Source: Candidatus Heimdallarchaeota archaeon (lineage in GTDB: Archaea > Asgardarchaeota > Heimdallarchaeia > JABLTI01). Taken from it: DNA of 64,000 bases. The notes below the pieces were generated by a model. That model was given only the letters and a program-made list of their open reading frames with translations. It did not search any database and was not told where the DNA came from. Location: contig JAHLVW010000015.1 of the NCBI GenBank assembly GCA_019058275.1, forward strand, positions 93,943-157,942, given 5' to 3'. The position numbers were made by a program, and so were the translations under genes. This document shows, piece after piece, positions 54,074 through 61,023 of the stretch. Each line of letters starts with the position of its first letter. The first letter of the stretch is position 1.

Positions 54074-54370
54074 TTAATCGATTTTTACATTTGAGCTTTT
54101 TTTATCCTTCTCTAGAAATATAGAGAATTCTGGGCAAATCAACTCACAAAAACCACATTTTGCACAATCATCCATTGTTTCACCCTCTTTCAATATTGGA
54201 GGATGGTAACCTTTAGCATTGATTTCAGGTGAACTTTCTAAAATTTCAGTTGGACAAAACGTTATGCAAAATAGACAACCTTTACAACGATCAGTTATAA
54301 TTTTTAGCTGCCATTTCTCCTGTTCTTTATATTCAGGGGGTATAAATGATATTGCTTTCTTCAGTGTCAT
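54074..54370 (-). CDS. korD: 2-oxoacid:ferredoxin oxidoreductase, delta (ferredoxin) subunit
   Basis: About 98 residues (ATG 54370; TTG 54382 upstream). Two [4Fe-4S] motifs, CKGCLFCITFCP and CAKCGFCELICP, with CPTEILESSPEINAKGYHPP between, as in KorD. First gene of the operon. A TATA-like box about 65 bases upstream gives a short leader. No Shine-Dalgarno is clear, so the first gene may be translated from a weakly led message. Confidence 0.88.
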   Translation of the reverse strand: MTLKKAISFIPPEYKEQEKWQLKIITDRCKGCLFCITFCPTEILESSPEINAKGYHPPILKEGETMDDCAKCGFCELICPEFSIFLEKDKKSSNVKID

Positions 54371-54432
54371 ATGCAAACGCAACGATTAGGATTTGTGACC
54401 AACGTAAAAGATTTAATCACTTAAAAAATTAT

Positions 54433-54442
54433 TCTATATAAT
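54433..54442 (-). promoter_or_regulatory. TATA-like box of the kor-hdr-mvh operon
   Basis: On the minus strand TTATATAGAA lies about 65 bases before the ATG of korD, giving a leader near 40 bases. It is the only good TATA candidate in the 54371-54728 gap. The 54443-54610 part of that gap shows nothing further. Confidence 0.5.
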
Positions 54443-54610
54443 TGTAATCAATAACCGATTATTGCTATTTTTTTATTATTCAAATTGGAAAATTATCAAC
54501 TAAATTAACAATTAGCTAGTTAATTTCTTGTTTTTTGAGGTCAATCTAAGCTCAGAAGCAGTTTTTTCGTAATTTTTCTCCCTAAATCAAGACTAAAGTA
54601 AAATATAACT

Positions 54611-54723
54611 TATGTAAACTATGTAAAATATGTAAATTATGTATAATATAAAACTAATTTTATGTAATTTATGTAAAGAATGTAATGAATGTAAAGTATG
54701 TAAGGTATGTATTTGATGTATTT
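54611..54723. repeat. Array of eleven 9-bp repeats (TATGTAARN-like)
   Basis: Four units at 54611-54646 and seven at 54661-54723 follow the pattern TATGTAAAx in strict nine-base steps, with 14 bases between the blocks. The first base varies (T, A or G) and the last two are free. The array lies just after the stop of the GTPase gene and 170-290 bases upstream of the kor operon TATA box. It could be a regulator array or a simple unstable satellite. The spacing is not a helical turn. Confidence 0.75.
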
Positions 54724-54728
54724 TCTGC

Positions 54729-55652
54729 TCATGCTATGTCTAAAGGGTATAAATCACTAATAATTTTATGGAGTTTTACTGCCTGATCATTATACGGATG
54801 TATTACTTTGTGAATATTCTTAGCGATTTCAATAGCTCTTGGTATAGAGTCGTTTGAACCAACAATTAATGCTACAATTTTTGTATGCAATTTAACAATA
54901 ATTACCTTATAATTGGCTATTTTGATTACCTCTTCTCCTATGTCATGATAACGCATTGTTCTTGAAAAAATTACTATTTTACGTTTTACTTCCCGCATTA
55001 TGGTTAAAAGAGAGATATTTGGAGTATCATCTAAAATCGCTCCCATTTGTGTGTTGCTTTCTTCAAAAAAAGCCATGCAGGCAGCAATTTTAATATAATT
55101 AATAATACGTTCTCTCTGCTTAAACAACACTTTGTTTAACCACTCTTCTATAGCATATAATCCTTCACCAGTTTTTGAAGAGTATTTAAAGAGGTCACAT
55201 TTGCATTTTGTACTATCCAGTTCCATCAATCTTAAGGAATTTATTAGTTCCCCAACTGAAGCAGAGCTTGGCAAGTCAGATTTAGATCCCAATATCAATA
55301 ATCTAATTGGGAAATTCTCATAGACAAGTTCTAAAAGCAATTTTCTATTTAAGTCAAAACTTTCTCTATCTATGGTATCCACAACAAAGAAAAGTGCATC
55401 AGCACCCAAAATGGAACGTTTCCATAATGCTTTGTTAGCAGGAATACTGTTCTTTAAATCCCAAGTTAAAAGAGTTAAATTACCAAACATTTGAAATTCA
55501 AATTCAGAAGTATTCCCAACTGAAGCTAGTATGTGTTCATCTGATTGTAAAATTCGTTTAACTAACTCACTCTTTCCAGAATTGGTTAATCCTATAATTG
55601 CAATTGAGACCTTTCTATTTTGTTTATTTATGAGGGTTTTAATTGCAGACAT
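54729..55652 (-). CDS. Arf/Ras-like small GTPase with C-terminal extra domain
   Basis: 307 residues. P-loop IIGLTNSGKSELVKR (residues about 19-33), a switch II that reads TWDLKNS where Arf proteins have WDxGGQ, G4 GSKSDL (SKxD for NKxD), and G5 YSSKTGEG. GTP binding looks intact, but the catalytic Gln region is altered. Residues about 180-307 form a separate domain (KIAACMAFFEESNTQMG, YKVIIVKLHTKIVALIVG) that looks like a roadblock or longin-type alpha/beta fold, a fusion found in Asgard archaea. It may recruit the GTPase to membranes or to motility proteins; this is inferred. Monocistronic on the minus strand; the 9-bp array follows its stop. Confidence 0.8.
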   Translation of the reverse strand: MSAIKTLINKQNRKVSIAIIGLTNSGKSELVKRILQSDEHILASVGNTSEFEFQMFGNLTLLTWDLKNSIPANKALWKRSILGADALFFVVDTIDRESFDLNRKLLLELVYENFPIRLLILGSKSDLPSSASVGELINSLRLMELDSTKCKCDLFKYSSKTGEGLYAIEEWLNKVLFKQRERIINYIKIAACMAFFEESNTQMGAILDDTPNISLLTIMREVKRKIVIFSRTMRYHDIGEEVIKIANYKVIIVKLHTKIVALIVGSNDSIPRAIEIAKNIHKVIHPYNDQAVKLHKIISDLYPLDIA

Positions 55653-55815
55653 AATATCAATTCCGGATTTCTACTCAGCATACTTCTTTATGTTAATTAT
55701 AGAACTAAATGTTTTAAATTATACTTTTATGAACTAATTTAGCAAAATTTAATGAAAAGTTAAAATTAAGGGGGAAGGAATTTTTCCCTCTATCAATCAA
55801 TACAAAATTATTGGG

Positions 55816-56769
55816 TTAATCCCGGGTTTCTTCGCTCATGAACTTCTTCAAACGAGCTAATTCTCTTAACATTTCCATCCTTAAACCGCTAATACTTTGT
55901 CCTTCAGCAGCAGGTGCTGTAGGAGCTGCTGATGAGCTTGTTGGAACAGGTGGGGGAGCCATTTGAGAAGTTGTTGGTGGTGCTACTGGCGATTGTGTTG
56001 GAACTTTTGGTGGCATTGGTGGAGAAGATATTGTTGGAGGTGCTACACTAGGTGGAACTACTGTAGTTGGTCTTGCATAAGAAGGACCGACTGCTGGAAT
56101 CTTTGGTGGTGTTGGAATTGGTGATGCTGGCTTTGATGGTGGAATTCCAGCACTTGGAGGACCTGATGAGGGCAACGAGGGAACTTTTGGAGGTCCAGAT
56201 ATTGGGGTACTTGGTAGTCCACTACCTGGAACAGGTGGGGCACTTGGTGGAATACCGGGAGTTCCAGAAGTTGGAGAGGGTTTAGAACTTGGCATAACTT
56301 CTCCTCTAATTCTATCTCTACTTTGTTCTAGACTCTCAGCAAGGGATTGATATTCTTGCGCTCCTGATCTGCGTTTTAAATCAGTATCAATTTTAGCTAT
56401 TCTTGCTTTGTATCTATTTGTAAGAGAATCGCTTACTCGTGAACTTATTCGCTTGCTTTTTCTTGCATCTTTTACAGCTGAGAGAGCTGTACTTGCAGCA
56501 ACACGCTCAATTGATAAAATAGACATAACTTCTTTGGGGTCAGCGGATGCTGTTGTATCATCTGATATTGGTTCAGAGGATGCCAAAGCAGCTAGTGCTG
56601 AAACATCTACACTTTTCTTCTTCTTATAGTAATATCTTATAATAAGGATAACAGTGATTAGGACTAACAACCAACCAATAGAAGCGAATATTAGAGTATT
56701 GGTAGCTCCACTCAGTCCTGGAATAATATCCATGTAATCACTAAACCTAAAATTTATCTTCAAACTCAT
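55816..56769 (-). CDS. Single-pass membrane protein with long proline-rich cytoplasmic tail
   Basis: About 317 residues. ATG at 56769 has GAAGGGG eight bases upstream; the longer frame to 56826 is less likely. One helix near residues 26-46 (IFASIGWLLVLITVILIIRYY) followed by KKKK sets the tail in the cytosol. A helical charged region (about 75-160, RIAKIDTDLKRRSGAQEYQS) precedes some 130 residues of proline-rich repeats (PPKVP, PPSAPP, PPPVP) and a closing helix MEMLRELARLKKFMSEE. Proline-rich stretches of this kind are ligands of SH3, WW, EVH1 and profilin folds. Heimdallarchaeal profilin has been reported to bind polyproline, so this could be a membrane anchor for actin regulation. No actin-related gene in the window. 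Confidence 0.75.
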   Translation of the reverse strand: MSLKINFRFSDYMDIIPGLSGATNTLIFASIGWLLVLITVILIIRYYYKKKKSVDVSALAALASSEPISDDTTASADPKEVMSILSIERVAASTALSAVKDARKSKRISSRVSDSLTNRYKARIAKIDTDLKRRSGAQEYQSLAESLEQSRDRIRGEVMPSSKPSPTSGTPGIPPSAPPVPGSGLPSTPISGPPKVPSLPSSGPPSAGIPPSKPASPIPTPPKIPAVGPSYARPTTVVPPSVAPPTISSPPMPPKVPTQSPVAPPTTSQMAPPPVPTSSSAAPTAPAAEGQSISGLRMEMLRELARLKKFMSEETRD

Positions 56770-57064
56770 TACTTTTGCCCCTTCTACATTGATTTTCTGC
56801 TTTTTTTTGAATGTTAAATTCTCCAATTTTTCAATCGATAATGCTATCTGAAAGCGATTTCTTTATCAAAGATGTATCTTTTACTTTCTTATAAGACCTT
56901 TGTTATATGCCTAACTGAGGTCTATTTCCTATCGAAAATATTTACTATATCATTATTATTTATTGTGTTTTTGACATTTAAAATAATTCGTATAGTAATA
57001 TATGAGAAAAGTACTTTTTTAATATTAGTGTTTTGTCATAGAAGAGCTTATGCTAGTGTTTTTT

Positions 57065-57412
57065 CTATTGTTTAGTCCTCTTTTTGTTAGTTGCAGGAAA
57101 ACGTTGAGTATTCTTATCGATTTTCTTAATAATACACTCAAATAAATCGATATTTAAGCTCTTAGCTAAGCTAATAGAGTAAATTATGATGTCTGCAAGT
57201 TCATCTTTGGTCTTTTCAAAAAGATTTAGATTTGATATTACTTCTTCTACAGGAGGATCTTCCCATTGGAACAGTTCCATTAATTCAGAAGATTCAATAG
57301 CAATTGACATTGCAAGATTTTTTGGCGTATGATATTTTTTCCAATTTCTTTCTTCAAGAAACAAATCTATTCGGTTTTTAATAAATTCAAATTGATCCAA
57401 ATCATCCGACAT
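57065..57412 (-). CDS. MazG-type nucleotide pyrophosphohydrolase (dCTPase-like)
   Basis: 115 residues, ATG with GGTG nearby. Metal-binding motifs IESSELMELFQW (EExxE-like, residues about 41-52) and KDELADIIIYSISLAKSLN (ExxD, about 69-87) belong to the all-alpha NTP pyrophosphatases; the short length matches the dCTP pyrophosphatase (DCTPP1) subgroup. It cleans up non-standard or excess (d)NTPs. Stands alone, divergent from the methyltransferase gene. Confidence 0.87.
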   Translation of the reverse strand: MSDDLDQFEFIKNRIDLFLEERNWKKYHTPKNLAMSIAIESSELMELFQWEDPPVEEVISNLNLFEKTKDELADIIIYSISLAKSLNIDLFECIIKKIDKNTQRFPATNKKRTKQ

Positions 57413-57532
57413 TTTTACACCACTAAATCATATTTAGAAATTAGTTATTATTTAAAGGTTAAGAAACTAGATAAATAATAAAGAATTAAAAGTTATCCAA
57501 AAGAAATAGTATCGTATATTGGCTGTGTAGAA

Positions 57533-58498
57533 ATGGATAATAGAGAAGTAAGGGACTTAGCTGAAAAGTATGGCTATCTACATGAAACAATTGAAAGATA
57601 CATTCGGATTTTTGGTATGAAGGAAACCGCTGCTTTACTTAAGGGGTATGAAAAAAAGCCAAAACAATCCATACGAGTTAATGAATTAAAAATTTCAAAA
57701 GATGAATTAGTAGAAAGAATGCTAAATAAGGGATTTAGCTTTGAGAATGTTGAGTGGTATAATAATGGTCTGATAATTGAGAAGTCACCTTTTTCGCTAG
57801 GATCCACAACAGAGTATCTGTCAGGATACTATTTCATACAATCAATAGCTTCTTGGATTCCTACATTAGTTTTAGATCCGAAACCAGGAGAAACAGTGGT
57901 GGATTTAGCTGCTGCTCCAGGTGGGAAAGCTACACACATTGCCCAGCTCATGAAAAATAGAGGACTACTGTATTGTCTGGATATATCCAGAGAGAGAATT
58001 AAATCTCTAAGATCGAATCTGGCAAGGTGTGGAGTTTTAAATTCTGTTTGTATAAGAATGGATGCAAGAAAATTCTCTAATTATAATCTTAAAGTTGATA
58101 AAATATTACTGGATGCACCATGTTCGGGAGAGGGTTTAATGGCTATAGATGCATCAAGACGAAAATCACGAAATTTTGAAGATATAAAACGAATGAGTGA
58201 GTTACAAAAAGAACTTCTTTCTACGAGTATAAAATCTTTGAAAAGGGATGGTATTCTAATTTATTCCACATGCTCTACATCTCCCGAAGAAAATGAAGAA
58301 GTAATTGATTGGGGATTAACTAATTTTCCAATAAAAGTAGAAAATATTACACTCAATGATTTTAGTCCCGGATTAATAGCAGCATTTGATAAACAATATA
58401 ACCCGGATTTAAAAAAAGCGAAAAGATTGTATCCGCACAGAGATAACACTGAGGGATTCTTTGTTTGCAAGATAAAACTTCTAAAGGAGGTTTCTTAA
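57533..58498 (+). CDS. RsmB/NSUN family RNA m5C methyltransferase
   Basis: 321 residues. SAM site VVDLAAAPGGKATHIAQLM (about residues 122-140), DAPCSGEG and STCSTSPEENE holding the two catalytic cysteines of m5C enzymes. N-terminal part (about 45-110) is the usual ferredoxin-like RNA-binding region. The sequence fits archaeal NSUN-type enzymes acting on tRNA or rRNA. Its stop and the next gene's ATG share one base (TAATG), so the Nip7-like protein is coupled to it. Confidence 0.9.
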   Translation: MDNREVRDLAEKYGYLHETIERYIRIFGMKETAALLKGYEKKPKQSIRVNELKISKDELVERMLNKGFSFENVEWYNNGLIIEKSPFSLGSTTEYLSGYYFIQSIASWIPTLVLDPKPGETVVDLAAAPGGKATHIAQLMKNRGLLYCLDISRERIKSLRSNLARCGVLNSVCIRMDARKFSNYNLKVDKILLDAPCSGEGLMAIDASRRKSRNFEDIKRMSELQKELLSTSIKSLKRDGILIYSTCSTSPEENEEVIDWGLTNFPIKVENITLNDFSPGLIAAFDKQYNPDLKKAKRLYPHRDNTEGFFVCKIKLLKEVS

Positions 58499-59034
58499 TG
58501 GTAATCGAATTTAGAGAATTGACAAAAGAAGAAGAATCCATCTTCAAAGAATCATTAGATTATTGGCTAATTGATCCTACATTAATTGAAAATTTCAAGT
58601 TCATAATAGGGGAAGGAAATTGGAAAGAGGTTTTTGTTGCTACTGATGAGGTTATGGAATCATTAAGTAAACATTCGCAAATAACTCCATATAGTACTGG
58701 ACTTGGGATTGGTGAAATAAAAGAAGGAAAGTTCATTCTTTCATTAAGTGGGGGGAGTTTTATCTCAAAATACACAAATAAAAAAGCCGTTGTGAATGAG
58801 GAAGCAGAGCAACTATTTCTATATAAAAGAAATATATTAGGAAAATCAATTCATAAGATTCATGAATCAATTGAAGAAAAAGATAAAATCTTAGTTCTTA
58901 GTGAAAATAATGATTACTTAGGAATTGGTCAATTGTTAGTTGATAAATCGCTTTTAACAAAACTTGAATTTTCGGAAAAGAATGTATTAAAAAACATAAT
59001 AGATTTGGGATGGTATCTTAGAAAAGGAAAGTGA
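58498..59034 (+). CDS. Nip7-like PUA-domain ribosome biogenesis protein
   Basis: About 178 residues. AAGGAGG eight bases before ATG 58498 settles the start. Residues 1-85 are the Nip7 pre-PUA domain; residues about 95-178 are the PUA domain (KAVVNEEAEQLFLYKRNILG then KILVLSENNDYLGIGQLLV), close to the AEQxFLYGNHVLK pattern of Nip7. Nip7 binds rRNA in 60S/50S maturation. Coupling to the m5C methyltransferase suggests both act on the ribosome, since archaeal and human Nip7 are known to bind RNA methyltransferases. Confidence 0.82.
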   Translation: MVIEFRELTKEEESIFKESLDYWLIDPTLIENFKFIIGEGNWKEVFVATDEVMESLSKHSQITPYSTGLGIGEIKEGKFILSLSGGSFISKYTNKKAVVNEEAEQLFLYKRNILGKSIHKIHESIEEKDKILVLSENNDYLGIGQLLVDKSLLTKLEFSEKNVLKNIIDLGWYLRKGK

Positions 59035-59055
59035 AAAGGAATGAATAAAGGAATA

Positions 59056-59754
59056 TTAATCCTTGAAAGTAAATGAATCTATGAAGACAACTTCTTTACA
59101 ATCAGGAAAGTTTTTGTTAATGTCACTAGCAATTCGTAGTTTTCTAAATTGAATATAAGGATCCTTAGTTATTATTTCCTCAGGTATTGAAATAGAAACT
59201 TTGACTTTTTCATCCTTAATAGTAAATGTACTCAAATCGATTCCAGGTAAACGATAATCCATAAGTGCTTCTAGCTTTTTCTTTGAACCTGAAATTTTCT
59301 CATTGATTTTAATATCATACACAATAGTTTGACCAACAAGTGGATGGTTGAAATCTACTCGAACCCTTCCTCCTACCATAGTTCGTATGACACCATTTTG
59401 ATTACCCCATGTAATTTGCTTGCCAACTTCCGGGATAATATTTTTTGCTACAAGTTCTTTTCTTCCTAGCAGCTTAATTTTTGTTGGATCTCTTTGACCA
59501 AAAGTATCTTCTGGGGGAATTGAAACTTTGAATTTGGTTCCGATTTCTTTTCCAATAACAGCTTCATTAAGTTTATGAAGATACATTTCTTCGTTACCAA
59601 CGATCATTAAACGAAGTCCATAACTATTCTTTTCATCAAAGATACCAGACTTTTTAGCAACATTTTCACTTGTTGTTTCAATAACCTGGTTAGTGCCTTT
59701 TACCTTCAAGGTAAATGATATTTTAAGGAAGTCACCCTTCTTTACTTTAGCCAT
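59056..59754 (-). CDS. FKBP-type peptidyl-prolyl isomerase with C-terminal extension
   Basis: About 232 residues (MAKVKKGDFLKISFTLKVKG at 59754; a longer frame to 59793). FKBP domain with SlyD-like IF insertion: FKVSIPPEDTFGQRDPTKIK, then NQNGVIRTMVGGRVRVDFNHPLVGQTIVYDI. A further domain of about 80 residues (KKLEALMDYRLPGIDLSTF to the end) is common in archaeal long FKBPs. Folding helper in the cytosol. Converges with the Nip7-like gene. Confidence 0.88.
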   Translation of the reverse strand: MAKVKKGDFLKISFTLKVKGTNQVIETTSENVAKKSGIFDEKNSYGLRLMIVGNEEMYLHKLNEAVIGKEIGTKFKVSIPPEDTFGQRDPTKIKLLGRKELVAKNIIPEVGKQITWGNQNGVIRTMVGGRVRVDFNHPLVGQTIVYDIKINEKISGSKKKLEALMDYRLPGIDLSTFTIKDEKVKVSISIPEEIITKDPYIQFRKLRIASDINKNFPDCKEVVFIDSFTFKD

Positions 59755-59898
59755 TTTTCTATATCCTACTGGATTTTTATTGACAGTCTTCACTGTATTA
59801 TTTTTTGATTACCCATGATTAAAATTGCATTCAAAAGATTTTTGTTGAATCGACTATTAAGAGAATGGTTTTGACTTAATTATAGTGTAATTTCGTTA

Positions 59899-60867
59899 TC
59901 AGATGTTAGTCAAAGCAAAGTGTATGTATGTTCGATACTCTTTTTTGTTAGTCTCCAAAGGGGTGCCATCAAAACTACTAACTATCTTCTCGAAGATAGC
60001 TTCATTAATTGGGCCCAAGCCAACAGCTGTTTTTGTTCCTGGAGCAATTTGGGTTTTTCCAACATCTCTAATTAAGGAGTAATTTATCTTCAGTTTTTGA
60101 GCTTGACGATAGATACTTAGCAAATTGCTTTCATCTTTAACTGTCCATATTTCAATTGGTCTTTGTTCAAAATCCCATCTTTTACCTCTCTCAGGAAGTA
60201 AACTTACAATTGCATGTGCTGTTTGTGCACTAAATTTACCTTTACCCAAACGCAGATCTTTTCTTAAAATTACACCAACCATCTGTTTAGACATTCTTTC
60301 TAGTTGAAAGAAATTTACTGCCAAGATCTTGTTGCTTTGCCAATAAGATTCAATGCTATCCTTATTCCACCAACCCTTTAATTGAGGTTTAAGAATCAAC
60401 TTAGGTTTATAGAAAGTTACTTGCCCAGTGGAAAGTATGAATCCTTCACTATTTTCCCCTCTTATCTCCAACAATTGCTTGCCTTTGAATTCTTTATCTA
60501 ATTTCTTTAATGCACTACGTATTGCGATATCATGCAAATGAACAGCTTGAGTTTCTTGAATAGTATAATCTAAACCTGAATCTATATTGGAGGGATTGGT
60601 GTCATAAACATCAGCAGCATAAGTTACTAACCACTCGAGAATCTCTTTGTTATTCTTAAGAAATTCAAAATAACTATTTTCAAAGTGCACTAGAGCTTCT
60701 TCTCGAGACAGTATTTTGTTGTCAAACAGGTGAGCAATTTCCCAGTTATCCTTCCTGAATTTCTCCGTTAGTTCTTTTCGTCTAATGCTCCTCTTTTTTC
60801 CTGCATATCCGGGTCGTCCAAGAATAACCCTATTGTTTACTACTTTGAAGGTATTGTTCAATTGCAT
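59899..60867 (-). CDS. Pth2-type peptidyl-tRNA hydrolase with unknown N-terminal domain
   Basis: About 322 residues (ATG 60867; GAGG just before). The last 115 residues are Pth2: MVGVILRKDLRLGKGKFSAQ, TAHAIVSLLP, IEIWTVKDESNLLSIYRQAQ, SLIRDVGKTQIAPGTKTAVG, LGPINEAIFEKIVSSF. It frees tRNA from stalled peptidyl-tRNA. The first 190 residues are a separate domain (EEALVHFENSYFEFLKNNKE, then DYTIQETQAVHLHDIAIRSA and a beta part) that I do not recognise. Normal archaeal Pth2 is about 120 residues, so this is an unusual fusion. Confidence 0.85.
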   Translation of the reverse strand: MQLNNTFKVVNNRVILGRPGYAGKKRSIRRKELTEKFRKDNWEIAHLFDNKILSREEALVHFENSYFEFLKNNKEILEWLVTYAADVYDTNPSNIDSGLDYTIQETQAVHLHDIAIRSALKKLDKEFKGKQLLEIRGENSEGFILSTGQVTFYKPKLILKPQLKGWWNKDSIESYWQSNKILAVNFFQLERMSKQMVGVILRKDLRLGKGKFSAQTAHAIVSLLPERGKRWDFEQRPIEIWTVKDESNLLSIYRQAQKLKINYSLIRDVGKTQIAPGTKTAVGLGPINEAIFEKIVSSFDGTPLETNKKEYRTYIHFALTNI

Positions 60868-61023
60868 AGTCCTCAAGCTTTCAAAATATCATCTTGATTA
60901 TTACTTTATATTTCCTTTTAAGATGTCTAATTCTAAATTTATATGAGATGTTGTCAATGGGGAATCAAAAAGTATTTGTAACGTATTATGGTCATTCTAT
61001 TATCATTTATTGTGTGATGTTAA

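Noticed and set aside
54611..54723. CRISPR array or replication-origin iterons
   Set aside because: Units are 9 bp with no spacers and no cas genes; no origin-binding gene adjoins, and the AAA+ gene is 21 kb away.
56872..57075. Hydrophobic 67-residue plus-strand frame
   Set aside because: Overlaps the end of the MazG-type gene, no ribosome binding site, and composition is explained by the AT-rich gap.
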